Assembly: GCA_945878605.1 (NCBI GenBank) | Contig: CAMCTR010000002.1 | Location: forward strand, 1-38,388 | Length of the DNA stretch: 38,388 bases | Source of the DNA: Candidatus Methylopumilus universalis | GTDB lineage: Bacteria > Pseudomonadota > Gammaproteobacteria > Burkholderiales > Methylophilaceae | Reading direction: 5' to 3' | Part shown: positions 18,949 through 29,318 of the stretch, in pieces | How positions within the stretch are numbered: position 1 is the stretch's first letter | Layout: each line of letters opens with the position of its first letter | The notes under the pieces: generated by a model | What the model was told of the DNA's origin: nothing | Databases searched by the model: none | Seen by the model: only the letters and a program-made list of their open reading frames with translations | Program-made: the position numbers and the translations under genes

Positions 18949-20301
18949 ATGACTGATACCATTAAAATAAATGTAGATTTGATGATTGAAGCTAAGTGGC
19001 TTGTGCCTGTGACTCCAAGCAATAAAGTGTTGGAACAACAGACCGTAGTTGTTCATCAAGGCTGCATTATTGAGCTTGCTCCAATGCCGATAGCAAGAGC
19101 ACGATATTCAGCGAATAAGACGGTAGTGCTAGATGAGCACGTGTTAATTCCAGGATTGATTAACCTGCATACCCACGCTGGGATGACGTTGATGCGTGGC
19201 CTGGCTGACGATATTCCTTTGATGCCTTGGTTGCAAAATCACATTTGGCCCGCTGAGCAGCAAATCGTTTCTGAAAAGTTTGTGCACGATAGCGCCTTAT
19301 TCGGCTGTGCTGAAATGCTGTCTGGTGGAGTAACTTGCTTTAATGATATGTATTTTTTTCCTCAAGCAACTGCAGAGGCTGTTTTGCAAGCCGGGATGCG
19401 TGCCCAGCTTGGCTTGGTGGTTTTGGAGTTTCCAACCAATTATGCCAATAATGCAGACGACTATCTTGAAAAGGGCTTATTGATTCGCGACGCTTGGCGA
19501 GGCAATCCATTGTTATCAGCCAGTTTGGCGCCTCATGCTCCTTATACCGTTTCGGATGCGACCTTTGAGAAAGTGATTACCTATGCGGAACAACTAGGTT
19601 TAGGTGTTCATACCCACCTTCATGAAACAAAAGTTGAAATCGCTGAGAGCATTGAAAAGCACGGTGTGCGTCCAATTAGACGCATGGCTAATTTGGGACT
19701 TTTGGGACCTAGTTTTACTGCTGCACATTGCGTGCAAATCAATAATGAAGATTTTGATTTATTAAGTGCACATGGCGCGCATGTAGCCCATTGCCCAAGC
19801 TCTAACGCAAAGCTAGCAAGTGGTATTGCACCAATTAATCAAATGTTAAACGCTGAAATTAATGTGGGATTGGGCACGGATGGCGCTGCAAGCAACAATC
19901 GTCAAGATATGTTCACGGAAATGCGCCTAGCTGCTTTATTGTCCAAAGCCGTTACAGAAGATGCAACAAGTATTCCAGCGGTGCAAGCTTTAGAAATGGC
20001 AACTATCAATGGCGCTAGGGCATTGGGTTTAGATCATCAAATCGGCTCAATCGAAGTTGGTAAGCTTGCTGATTTAACTGCTGTACGCATTGCCGATGTG
20101 GAAACTTTACCTTGCTTCGACCCTCTGTCTCATTTGATATACGCTTGCGGCCGAGAGCATGTCAGTCATGTTTGGGTGGCGGGAGATTTGCGTTTTGAGC
20201 GCTCAAGCCAACAAGCGGGCTTGTATGCCAATATTGAACCTAACGAATTAAAGGAAATTGCATTGCTATGGAAATCGAAATTGAATCAACACAAAGCGTG
20301 A
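18949..20301 (+). CDS. TRZ/ATZ family amidohydrolase (MtaD-like, 5'-methylthioadenosine/SAH deaminase family)
   Basis: [75 protein letters not shown]. Confidence 0.92.
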   Translation: MTDTIKINVDLMIEAKWLVPVTPSNKVLEQQTVVVHQGCIIELAPMPIARARYSANKTVVLDEHVLIPGLINLHTHAGMTLMRGLADDIPLMPWLQNHIWPAEQQIVSEKFVHDSALFGCAEMLSGGVTCFNDMYFFPQATAEAVLQAGMRAQLGLVVLEFPTNYANNADDYLEKGLLIRDAWRGNPLLSASLAPHAPYTVSDATFEKVITYAEQLGLGVHTHLHETKVEIAESIEKHGVRPIRRMANLGLLGPSFTAAHCVQINNEDFDLLSAHGAHVAHCPSSNAKLASGIAPINQMLNAEINVGLGTDGAASNNRQDMFTEMRLAALLSKAVTEDATSIPAVQALEMATINGARALGLDHQIGSIEVGKLADLTAVRIADVETLPCFDPLSHLIYACGREHVSHVWVAGDLRFERSSQQAGLYANIEPNELKEIALLWKSKLNQHKA

Positions 20302-20990
20302 ACGTCGATCCAGCAGAGCTTGAAAAGTTCGCAAGCCTAGCGCACCGTTGGTGGGATAAAACCAGTGAATTTAAGCCTTTGCATGCTATCAATCCCCTAC
20401 GATTAAAATTTATTGATGATCTGGTTGGCTTAGACGGCAAGCGTGTGCTAGATGTTGGCTGTGGCGGTGGCATCCTCTCCGAGTCTATGGCGGAGAAGGG
20501 CGCTGATGTCACAGGGATCGATTTGGGCGATAAAGCACTTAAAGTGGCTAAGTTGCACCAATTGGAATCAGGCTCAAAAGTTGATTACCGTTTGGTTTCG
20601 GTTGAGCATTTAGCCAAAGAACAGCCAGCTAGCTTTGATGTGGTGACTTGTATGGAAATGCTGGAGCACGTGCCAGATCCTGAAGCGATCGTTCGTGCTT
20701 GCGCGCAATTAGTGAAGCCGGGTGGTTCGGTCTTTTTTTCTACCATCAATCGCAATCCTAAATCTTATCTATTTGCAGTGATTGGCGCAGAATATATACT
20801 CAACATGCTGCCAAAGGGCACGCATGAGTATCAAAAGTTTATTAAACCATCAGAGCTGTCATCGTGGGCACGTTATGTCGGCCTAAATGTCGGTCAGCTC
20901 AAAGGCATGGGATATAACCCATTAATAGACCATTATTCATTGGTCGACAACGTTTCTGTCAATTACCTCATTCATACACTCAAGTCTTAA
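20268..20990 (+). CDS. ubiG: Ubiquinone biosynthesis O-methyltransferase UbiG
   Basis: [30 protein letters not shown]...[28 protein letters not shown]. Confidence 0.96.
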   Translation: MEIEIESTQSVNVDPAELEKFASLAHRWWDKTSEFKPLHAINPLRLKFIDDLVGLDGKRVLDVGCGGGILSESMAEKGADVTGIDLGDKALKVAKLHQLESGSKVDYRLVSVEHLAKEQPASFDVVTCMEMLEHVPDPEAIVRACAQLVKPGGSVFFSTINRNPKSYLFAVIGAEYILNMLPKGTHEYQKFIKPSELSSWARYVGLNVGQLKGMGYNPLIDHYSLVDNVSVNYLIHTLKS

Positions 20991-20991
20991 T

Positions 20992-21633
20992 ATGATTCTA
21001 TTTGATCTTGATGGAACGCTTGTTGATACCGCGCCAGACCTTGGTTATGCGCTCAATTTGCAACGCGAGCATCATGGCCTAGCGCATTTGCCTATGGAGG
21101 CAATTCGTCCTTTCGCATCCCACGGCTCAAAGGGATTACTAAATATCGGTTTCGATTTAACTCCTGACGATGAAACTTTTGAGGCGATGCGGGTTGAATA
21201 TTTAGATTTATACGACCAAGTATTTACGAGATCACCAGTGCTATTTGATGGGGTGACTGAACTGCTTGCAGGACTCCAAAAACTTGATATTAGATGGGGT
21301 GTAGTGACGAATAAACCTAGACGTTTTGCCGCGCCATTGATCGAGTCAATGCACCTTAGCAACTCAATGACATGCTTGGTCTGTGGTGATGATGCGCCAT
21401 TACCTAAGCCAGCGCCCGACACCTTATTTATGGCATGTGAACAGTCCTTGGTAAAGCCTGAGCATTGTTTATATGTGGGAGATGCAGAGCGAGATGTTAA
21501 GGCGGGTAATGCTGCAGGGATGAAAACAGTTGTAGCCTTGTGGGGCTACCTTGATGTTACTGATAGACCAATGAATTGGGGTGCTAATTTTGCAATTAAT
21601 TACCCATCAGAACTCATTGCTTTGATGGACTAA
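20992..21633 (+). CDS. gph: Phosphoglycolate phosphatase (HAD family)
   Basis: ILFDLDGTLVDTAPDLGYALN; ...VVTNKP...; YVGDAERDVKAGNAAGMKTV; follows ubiG. Confidence 0.93.
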   Translation: MILFDLDGTLVDTAPDLGYALNLQREHHGLAHLPMEAIRPFASHGSKGLLNIGFDLTPDDETFEAMRVEYLDLYDQVFTRSPVLFDGVTELLAGLQKLDIRWGVVTNKPRRFAAPLIESMHLSNSMTCLVCGDDAPLPKPAPDTLFMACEQSLVKPEHCLYVGDAERDVKAGNAAGMKTVVALWGYLDVTDRPMNWGANFAINYPSELIALMD

Positions 21634-21638
21634 AGCTC

Positions 21639-24224
21639 TTAACTAAACATTTCCGTGAGGGTTTTTTCTAGCGCCTCAATTGCATCATCACTTAACTTAA
21701 TGCCACTTTTCCCTGAAATTAAAAATACATCTTCAGCGCGTTTTCCCAAAGTGTTAATTTTGGCGGTTTGAATATGCACCTCATGAATGAGGAAAGCGTG
21801 TGCAATCATCGAGAGAAGGCCTGGACGATCTCCAGCAACTATTTCGAGCTTGTGCTTATTGCTAGCAAGCACAGTCTCAACCGTCACCTTGCATTTAATC
21901 GGCATGTGTTTCACTTGCCTGCTTAGCCTGCCTTTTGCAGGAGCGTTTTGCGAAGTATTGCTGCGCAAACTTTCACCTAATTCGTACTCGATATAATTCA
22001 ATAAGTCACGATAGCTAATAGATTTATCACTATGATCTAAAACTAAAAAACTATCTAATGCATAAGCGTTTTGAGAAGTGTAAATTTTTGCTTCTAAAAT
22101 GGTGTAGCCAATACGCTCGAAGAAGCTGCAAATGCAGGCAAATAGATCATCCCTATCTGGCGTGTAAATCATCACCTGAATACCATCTCCAGATGGGCTT
22201 AACCTAGCTCTAACAATAGGTTCTTCTGTATCGACATGCCTCAATAGCAGCCTGCTATGCCAAGCAATTTCTTGGCTGGTGTGTCTAAGGAAATACTGCT
22301 CACCTAAATTATTCCATAGTGGCAAATAAGAGCGCTCCAAGATGCTGTAATGATTAAGCGTAGCTTGCGCCTCAGCTTTACGAACCGCCAACTCATCCAT
22401 TCTGCCAACCGCATTCCCATTGAGCAGGCGCTGTGAACTTAAAAATAATGATTCTAGTAGCTTTGCTTTCCAAGCATTCCAAACCTTTGGACTTGTGCCG
22501 CGAATGTCTGCAACGGTGAGCAGGTAAAGTGCTGTTAAGTGACGCTCGTCTCTCATTAGTAATGAAAACTCGTCAATCACCTGCGGTTCTGACAAATCAG
22601 ACTTTTGCGCAATGCTTGACATGGTGAGGTGCAAGCCCACCATCCAGGCGACTAATTGACAGTCTTCTTTGCTGAGCCCGTGTTGCTTACAAAAACGTTT
22701 TGCATCAGATGTGCCAAGCTTAGAATGGTCTCCACCACGTCCTTTTGCAATGTCATGGAAAAGGGCGCCTAAGTAAAGTAAGTGGGGCTTATCAAAAGCC
22801 CCAAATAACTTGCTGCACAGAGGAAATTCATGGTTAAACGCCTTTATTGAAAATCGCTCTAAGTTGCCAAGCACATGTAAGATGTGTTCGTCGACGGTAT
22901 ATACATGAAATAAATCATGCTGCATCTGACCTATAATTCGTCCAAAAGCGGCAATGTAATTGCCGAGCACACCATAACGGTTCATGCGTTTGAGCGTTTC
23001 AGTCACGCCGCTAGGCTGTTTGAGCATCTCAATAAACAAAGCTTTGTTTTTAGCGTTTTGCCTAAAGTCACGATTTACTAAGTTTTTGACGCGCTGTAAT
23101 GTACGCAGTAACGTTGCACTAATGCCTGTCAACTCGGGATGTTGTTGTAGTAATAAGAATATCTCAAAAATACATGAAGGGCTACGTTGAAACAGAGTAT
23201 TAGATTTTGCGTTTAGCAGACCATTGTAAGACTCAAAGCGAGCGTTAAGAGTTTTAACTTCAACAGTCTCGGGCAACGCTAACTCCTTAAGGAGTTTGAG
23301 TAAGATTTCATTAAACAGGCCAACCGCTTTTGCGCTTTTGTAATAATCGCGCATCAATTGTTCACTGGCGCGGTATCGCTTGGTATTGCTAAACCCTAAG
23401 TCTTCTGCGAGAGCATTTTGTAAATCAAAAATAAGCCTGTCTTCTCGGCGATTGGCCATGTAGTGCAGACGAATACGTAGCATTTGCAAGTGTTGCTCAT
23501 GCTTAGTAATTTGTCTTAGCTCGGCCTGACTAATCAGGTCGCGCTTAACCAACGCTTTCAAAACACCCCCCATATTTAGGCTACGTAAAATCCACAGCAC
23601 AACTTGTAAATCGCGAAGGCCACCAGGGCTTTCTTTGATATTGGGCTCTAGGTTATATTCCGTATCATGAAAGCGAGCGTAGCGTTGTTCCTGTTCATGA
23701 AGCTTGGCTTTAAAAAAAGCGCCGACATCCATCGCGTTTGACATTTGAACTTGCAAGTTTGCAAATAGAGAGGGATTGCCAACAATGAAGCGGGATTCAA
23801 GCAAGTTGGTTTGAACGGTGACATCTTTTTTTGCTTCAGTAATGCATTCGTCTAGATTTCGAACACTATGTCCAACTGTTAATCCAATGTCCCAAAACAA
23901 GCCAACTACACGCTCAACTTTTGCATTAAGGCTCGCGGCAGGATTGTTGGGTAACAAAATTAGTAAATCAACATCAGAATGGGGAAATAGCTCACCTCGA
24001 CCATAACCACCAACCGCAACAATGCAACCCAAAGCACTTAAGTCAAATTGAAACCAAATCTGCTGAAGCACATCATCAACAAGCTTAGATTGTTGTTTGA
24101 GCAGCTTGCGAGTATTGTTGTGCTGAAAAAAGTCTTCACGAAGTAGAGCCTGATTCCGCTTTAGGCTTTCACGCCATGCTTTAGCGTGACTTTCTTCTTG
24201 GCTCTGTGTTTGATTGAGCTGCAT
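21639..24224 (-). CDS. glnD: [Protein-PII] uridylyltransferase / bifunctional GlnD
   Basis: GGYGRGELFPHSDVDLLILLP nucleotidyltransferase motif, HD domain (LGALFHDIAKGRGGDHS), C-terminal ACT domains. Confidence 0.97.
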   Translation of the reverse strand: MQLNQTQSQEESHAKAWRESLKRNQALLREDFFQHNNTRKLLKQQSKLVDDVLQQIWFQFDLSALGCIVAVGGYGRGELFPHSDVDLLILLPNNPAASLNAKVERVVGLFWDIGLTVGHSVRNLDECITEAKKDVTVQTNLLESRFIVGNPSLFANLQVQMSNAMDVGAFFKAKLHEQEQRYARFHDTEYNLEPNIKESPGGLRDLQVVLWILRSLNMGGVLKALVKRDLISQAELRQITKHEQHLQMLRIRLHYMANRREDRLIFDLQNALAEDLGFSNTKRYRASEQLMRDYYKSAKAVGLFNEILLKLLKELALPETVEVKTLNARFESYNGLLNAKSNTLFQRSPSCIFEIFLLLQQHPELTGISATLLRTLQRVKNLVNRDFRQNAKNKALFIEMLKQPSGVTETLKRMNRYGVLGNYIAAFGRIIGQMQHDLFHVYTVDEHILHVLGNLERFSIKAFNHEFPLCSKLFGAFDKPHLLYLGALFHDIAKGRGGDHSKLGTSDAKRFCKQHGLSKEDCQLVAWMVGLHLTMSSIAQKSDLSEPQVIDEFSLLMRDERHLTALYLLTVADIRGTSPKVWNAWKAKLLESLFLSSQRLLNGNAVGRMDELAVRKAEAQATLNHYSILERSYLPLWNNLGEQYFLRHTSQEIAWHSRLLLRHVDTEEPIVRARLSPSGDGIQVMIYTPDRDDLFACICSFFERIGYTILEAKIYTSQNAYALDSFLVLDHSDKSISYRDLLNYIEYELGESLRSNTSQNAPAKGRLSRQVKHMPIKCKVTVETVLASNKHKLEIVAGDRPGLLSMIAHAFLIHEVHIQTAKINTLGKRAEDVFLISGKSGIKLSDDAIEALEKTLTEMFS

Positions 24225-24233
24225 CAGGCGATA

Positions 24234-25037
24234 TTAGTTATTGATGAAACTAGGTGCTAATGGCGTGCCTTCAGATACTGTCATTACTTCGTAACCATTT
24301 GGTGTGACTAAAATAGTATGCTCAAACTGCGCTGATAGGCTGTGGTCTTTGGTGACAACAGTCCAGCCGTCGCCAAGCTGCTTGATAAAGCGTTTGCCTG
24401 CGTTAATCATCGGTTCAATAGTAAATATCATGCCTACTTGCAATTTAAGTCCTGTGCCCGCTTTACCATAATGAAGCACTTGCGGGTCTTCGTGGAATTT
24501 CTTGCCAATCCCATGTCCGCAAAACTCTTGCACCACACTAAAGCCATTTTTTTCTGCATAAGATTGTATTGCATAGCCAATGTCGCCTAAAGTGGCGCCA
24601 GGCCTCACTTTCGCAATACCCAGCCACATACATTCGTAAGTCACTTCACATAAGCGTTTAGCTTGGATGGATGGCTCCCCTACATAAAACATACGGCTTG
24701 TGTCGCCGTGATAGCCATCTTTAATGACCGTTATGTCTAGATTCACCACATCGCCATTTTTAAGCACTTTTTCACCAGGTACGCCATGACAAATCTGATG
24801 ATTAACTGAGGTGCAAATGGATTTAGGGTATGGTACATGGCCAGGTGGGGCATAGTTAAGCGGCGCTGGGATGCTCTTTTGAACTTTTACCATATAATCA
24901 TGGCATAACTTGTCTAGGTGGCCCGTTGTTACCCCTGTTTTTACATAAGGGGTGATAAAATCAAGCACTTCAGAAGCCAGCTTGCCGGCGATGCGCATTT
25001 TTTCGATGTCTTGTTCGTTTTTGATCGTAATTGCCAT
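24234..25037 (-). CDS. map: Methionine aminopeptidase, type I
   Basis: HGVPGEKVLKNGDVVNLDITVIKDGYHGDTSRMFYVG and EFCGHGIGKKFHEDPQVLHYG. Confidence 0.97.
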   Translation of the reverse strand: MAITIKNEQDIEKMRIAGKLASEVLDFITPYVKTGVTTGHLDKLCHDYMVKVQKSIPAPLNYAPPGHVPYPKSICTSVNHQICHGVPGEKVLKNGDVVNLDITVIKDGYHGDTSRMFYVGEPSIQAKRLCEVTYECMWLGIAKVRPGATLGDIGYAIQSYAEKNGFSVVQEFCGHGIGKKFHEDPQVLHYGKAGTGLKLQVGMIFTIEPMINAGKRFIKQLGDGWTVVTKDHSLSAQFEHTILVTPNGYEVMTVSEGTPLAPSFINN

Positions 25038-25327
25038 AGTTCAAACTTAAAGCCATTCAGGCTGAGGTTTTCCTTGAGTTTCGAGATGTGCTTATGGTAG
25101 CATACCGCAACCGTTTAGCTGGCAAGCAATCAGCAAAACGGTAATGATTAAAATACTGGTGAGTGACAGGATTTAATCAAATTTATTAATAACTTAGCTT
25201 GATAAATTAATTTTTTGCAGTTTTTGCATCAATAATTTTTTAAATACATCATGCTCCTCGTACAGGGTGTTCGCTTAGGCGAATGTTGTTGGGAGTATGT
25301 GAGCTATAACCCTTACTGGAGACTTTT

Positions 25328-26080
25328 ATGTCCGTTACTATGCGTGAAATGTTGGAAGCTGGAGTTCACTTCGGCCACCAAACCCGTTACTGGAACCCAA
25401 AAATGGCACCATTTATTTTTGGTGATCGCAACAAAATCCATATCGTTAACTTAGAAAAAACTTTGCCTTTGTTTGAAGATGCATTGAAATATGTGCGTCA
25501 AATTTCAGCAAACAAGGGTCGAATTCTGTTCGTCGGCACAAAGCGTCAAGCTCGTGACATCATGCAAGAAGAAGCGATTCGTTCAAACTGTGCTTACGTG
25601 AACTATCGCTGGTTGGGCGGTATGTTGACTAACTTCAAAACAGTTAAACAATCGATCAAGCGTTTAACCGACTACGAAGCTATGCTACAAGATGGTAGTT
25701 TGGAAAAGTTCGGAAAAAAAGAAGCTTTGGGCTACAAACGTGAAGTTGAAAAACTTTCACGCTCTATCGGTGGCATTAAAGAAATGGGTGGCTTGCCTGA
25801 TGCGATTTTCATCGTTGACGTAGGTCATGAAAGCGGCGCTGTGACTGAAGCTGCTAAGCTTGGCATTCCAGTCATCGGTGTTGTTGATACAAACAACTCA
25901 CCAGATGGCGTAACTTACGTTATCCCGGGTAACGATGACTCAAGCCGTGCTATTCGCTTGTACGCTCGTGGTATTGCTGATGCTGTATTAGAGGGTCGGA
26001 ACCAATTTATTGCTGAGATTGTTAAATCTGCAGAGGAAGAAGCAGTTGTTGAAGCAACTGAAGAAGCTGCGGCAGAGTAA
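25328..26080 (+). CDS. rpsB: 30S ribosomal protein S2
   Basis: [45 protein letters not shown]. Confidence 0.99.
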   Translation: MSVTMREMLEAGVHFGHQTRYWNPKMAPFIFGDRNKIHIVNLEKTLPLFEDALKYVRQISANKGRILFVGTKRQARDIMQEEAIRSNCAYVNYRWLGGMLTNFKTVKQSIKRLTDYEAMLQDGSLEKFGKKEALGYKREVEKLSRSIGGIKEMGGLPDAIFIVDVGHESGAVTEAAKLGIPVIGVVDTNNSPDGVTYVIPGNDDSSRAIRLYARGIADAVLEGRNQFIAEIVKSAEEEAVVEATEEAAAE

Positions 26081-26090
26081 TCCCTTGTTA

Positions 26091-26115
26091 AAAAGGGGCT
26101 TAGGCCCCTTTTTTT
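26091..26115 (+). terminator. Rho-independent terminator/attenuator between rpsB and tsf
   Basis: AAAAGGGGC-ttag-GCCCCTTTT followed by further Ts. Confidence 0.9.
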
Positions 26116-26191
26116 GTATCTAATACTTTTGAATGAAACGGCTTTTAAGTGAACGCACCCTTAAGCCGAGATTATATTTAAGGAGTTTTAA

Positions 26192-27067
26192 ATGGCTGAA
26201 ATTACCGCATCAATGGTAAAAGAATTACGTGAGCGCACTGATGCTCCGATGATGGACTGTAAAAAAGCGTTGTCAGAAGCTGAAGGCGATATGGACCGTG
26301 CTGAAGAGATTCTACGCGTGCGTTTTGGCAACAAAGCAAGCAAGGCTGCTGACCGTGTTGCTGCTGAAGGTACAGTTGGCGTTAGCATCAGTGCTGATGG
26401 CAAAACTGGTGCAATGATTGAAGTGAACTCTGAAACCGACTTCTGTGCTAAGAATGATGACTTCTTAACTTATGTGCGTGAATTAGCTTCTGTCGTTGAA
26501 AAAAACAACCCAGCTAACATCGAAGCAGTTTCAACGTTGCCTATGAATGGCAGCACAGCAGAAAACGTTCGTACACAACTGGTTGGTAAAATTGGTGAGA
26601 ACATTACACCGCGTCGTTTTGTTCGTTTAGCTGCTCAAGGTAAATTGGCTACTTACGTTCACGGTAGCAAAATTGGTGTCATCGTTGACGTTATTGGCGG
26701 TGACGAAACGCTCGGTAAAGATATCGCCATGCACATCGCTGCTGCGAAACCAAAGTCATTGGATGCTAGTGGCGTTGATGCAGCATTGATCGAAGCTGAA
26801 CGTCGTGTTGCGATCGAAAAAGCAAAAGAAGCTGGCAAGCCAGATGCAATGCTTGAGAAAATCGCTGACGGTACTGTGCAAAAATTCTTGAAAGAAGTCA
26901 CATTGCTTAGCCAAAACTTCGTTAAAGATGACAAGCTAACAGTTGATCAACTGTTGAAATCCAAAGGCGCTTCAATTGCTTCATTCACGATTTACACTGT
27001 GGGTGAGGGCATCGAAAAAGTGGTTATTGATTTCGCTGCTGAAGTTGCTGCTGCTGCTAAGCTATAA
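26192..27067 (+). CDS. tsf: Elongation factor Ts
   Basis: [42 protein letters not shown]. Confidence 0.99.
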   Translation: MAEITASMVKELRERTDAPMMDCKKALSEAEGDMDRAEEILRVRFGNKASKAADRVAAEGTVGVSISADGKTGAMIEVNSETDFCAKNDDFLTYVRELASVVEKNNPANIEAVSTLPMNGSTAENVRTQLVGKIGENITPRRFVRLAAQGKLATYVHGSKIGVIVDVIGGDETLGKDIAMHIAAAKPKSLDASGVDAALIEAERRVAIEKAKEAGKPDAMLEKIADGTVQKFLKEVTLLSQNFVKDDKLTVDQLLKSKGASIASFTIYTVGEGIEKVVIDFAAEVAAAAKL

Positions 27068-27115
27068 AAAATAATTGTGTAGCGGATTTTTAGCGCCACA
27101 ATGTTGTAAACTCTA

Positions 27116-27155
27116 AAAACGATGATATCCAAGAAGAACTTGGCGTCATCGTTTT
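27116..27155 (+). promoter_or_regulatory. Long stem-loop in the tsf-pyrH intergenic region / pyrH leader
   Basis: AAAACGATGA...TCATCGTTTT (10 perfect bp) enclosing CCAAG-aagaa-CTTGG (5 bp). Confidence 0.7.
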
Positions 27156-27181
27156 GTACAATAGAACAGGAGTTTTATACC

Positions 27182-27904
27182 GTGTCTGCACAAACGCCAA
27201 AATACAAACGCATCTTATTAAAACTTTCTGGCGAGGCTCTCATGGGTGATGATGCTTACGGCATCAATCGCGCCACCATCAATCGTATCGTTGGTGAAGT
27301 TAAAGAGGTCGTTGATTTGGGTGTGCAAGTAGCGGTAGTGATTGGTGGCGGTAATATTTTCCGTGGTGTTGCCCCAGCAGCCGAAGGCATGGATAGAGCT
27401 ACCGCCGATTACATGGGGATGCTCGCTACGGTGATGAACGCCTTAGCACTTCAAGATGCAATGAAACACATTGGTTTAGTCAGTCGTGTTCAATCAGCAC
27501 TCAATATCGAGCAAATTGCAGAGCCTTATATTCGAGGCAAGGCCATTCGATATTTAGAAGAGGGTCGTGTGGTTATTTTTGGGGCCGGCACAGGCAACCC
27601 ATTCTTTACGACCGATACAGCAGCAGCTTTACGCGGTCTTGAAATGAGTGCAGAAATTGTGATTAAGGCTACAAAAGTTGATGGTATTTACACGGACGAC
27701 CCTAAAACAAATCCCGATGCAATGCGCTACACCACAGTTTCATTTGATGAAGCCATTGGTAAGAATCTAAAAGTGATGGATGCCACTGCTTTAACGCTAT
27801 GTCGCGACCAAAATCTTCCAATTTCAGTATTTAGTATATTCAAGCAAGGTGCATTGAAGCGCGTGGTGATGGGTGAAGATGAAGGTACTAAAGTTTTAGC
27901 TTAA
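27182..27904 (+). CDS. pyrH: UMP kinase
   Basis: [59 protein letters not shown] start at 27182 preceded by CAGGAG; the tracked ATG at 27122 lies inside the leader stem-loop. Confidence 0.97.
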   Translation: MSAQTPKYKRILLKLSGEALMGDDAYGINRATINRIVGEVKEVVDLGVQVAVVIGGGNIFRGVAPAAEGMDRATADYMGMLATVMNALALQDAMKHIGLVSRVQSALNIEQIAEPYIRGKAIRYLEEGRVVIFGAGTGNPFFTTDTAAALRGLEMSAEIVIKATKVDGIYTDDPKTNPDAMRYTTVSFDEAIGKNLKVMDATALTLCRDQNLPISVFSIFKQGALKRVVMGEDEGTKVLA

Positions 27905-27965
27905 GAGTTTTAACTTAAACTACCCTAATCAAACATCCAATTAAGTTATTAGCAAGGAGAATTAA

Positions 27966-28523
27966 ATGTTAGCTGAATTAAGAACTAATGCAGAACAAAA
28001 GATGCAAAAGTCGCTAGATGCCCTTAAAAATGATTTGGGCAAAGTGCGCACAGGTCGTGCTCACACAGGCCTTTTAGATCATGTAATGGTTGAATATTAC
28101 GGCTCCATGGTGGCTGTAAACCAAGTGGCTAATGTAACATTAGGCGATGCCCGAACAATTAACGTGCAACCTTATGAAAAGCCAATGATAGGTAAGGTTG
28201 AAAAAGCCATTCGTGATGCTGATCTAGGCCTTAACCCAGCCACCAATGGCGATTTAATTCGTGTTCCCATGCCGATGTTAACCGAAGAGCGTCGAAGGGA
28301 TCTGATTAAAGTAGTACGTACAGAAGGCGAAAATGCAAAGGTTGCATTGCGTAATATTCGCCGTGACGCGAATGATGCGCTAAAAAAAATGATTAAGGAC
28401 AAAGATATCAGTGAGGATGATGAGCGTCGTTCGCAAGACGAGATTCAGAAAATTACTGATAAAAATGTGGCGGAAGTTGACAAAATGCTTCATGCCAAAG
28501 AAACAGATTTGATGGCAGTATAA
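27966..28523 (+). CDS. frr: Ribosome recycling factor
   Basis: [59 protein letters not shown]. Confidence 0.98.
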   Translation: MLAELRTNAEQKMQKSLDALKNDLGKVRTGRAHTGLLDHVMVEYYGSMVAVNQVANVTLGDARTINVQPYEKPMIGKVEKAIRDADLGLNPATNGDLIRVPMPMLTEERRRDLIKVVRTEGENAKVALRNIRRDANDALKKMIKDKDISEDDERRSQDEIQKITDKNVAEVDKMLHAKETDLMAV

Positions 28524-28566
28524 GCTGACTTTAATGAAGAATTTTATATTCAATATGGAGCTTTAA

Positions 28567-29313
28567 TTGGGTATATTCTCGAGCTCAACGAGCTCTATTC
28601 CTGAAGTGATTGAAATCCCACGCCACATTGCGATAATCATGGATGGAAATGGGCGTTGGGCTAAAAAACGTTTTCTACCTCGCGTTGCAGGACATAAAGT
28701 TGGGGTCGAGACAATCCGAGCTATTGTTAATCAATCTATAGATATGGGGGTTAAGTATCTGACATTGTTTGCATTTAGTAGCGAAAATTGGCGTAGACCC
28801 CCTAAAGAAGTTAGCTTTTTGATGGGCTTATTCAGGGTAGTGCTAATAAAAGAAGCGGTCAAGTTTAACGAGAGTAATGTTCGTTTTGTGATGATTGGAG
28901 ATCGATCCCGTTTCAGTTTATCCGTAGTTGCTGAAATCGAAAAAGCTGAGCGATTAACATCTAGCAATACAGGACTGACGCTCACGATTGCAGCTAATTA
29001 TGGTGGGAGATGGGATGTGCTTCAGGCTTTTAATGCTATGCAAACAGCTCATCCGGAATTGGCTAGTCAATATAGAGAAGCTGACTTAAGTCCATACTTT
29101 TCAATGCATTACGCTCCGGAACCAGATTTATTTATACGTACAGGAGGTGAGAAGCGAATTAGCAATTTCTTGCTTTGGCAATTAGCGTATACCGAGCTAT
29201 ATTTTACAGATACTCTTTGGCCTGACTTTGATAATAGTGCGTTCAAGCTAGCGATCAAATCCTATCAACAACGTGAGCGTCGCTTTGGGCGCACCAGTGA
29301 ACAGTTAAGATAG
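28567..29313 (+). CDS. uppS: Undecaprenyl diphosphate synthase
   Basis: PRHIAIIMDGNGRWAKKRFLPRVAGHKVGVETIRAIV; TTG start with GGAG upstream. Confidence 0.97.
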   Translation: MGIFSSSTSSIPEVIEIPRHIAIIMDGNGRWAKKRFLPRVAGHKVGVETIRAIVNQSIDMGVKYLTLFAFSSENWRRPPKEVSFLMGLFRVVLIKEAVKFNESNVRFVMIGDRSRFSLSVVAEIEKAERLTSSNTGLTLTIAANYGGRWDVLQAFNAMQTAHPELASQYREADLSPYFSMHYAPEPDLFIRTGGEKRISNFLLWQLAYTELYFTDTLWPDFDNSAFKLAIKSYQQRERRFGRTSEQLR

Positions 29314-29318
29314 TACCG

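Noticed and set aside
27122-27181. N-terminal extension of pyrH in the ORF track
   Set aside because: Starts inside a perfect stem-loop; the GTG at 27182 has a good CAGGAG RBS and matches the usual PyrH N-terminus.
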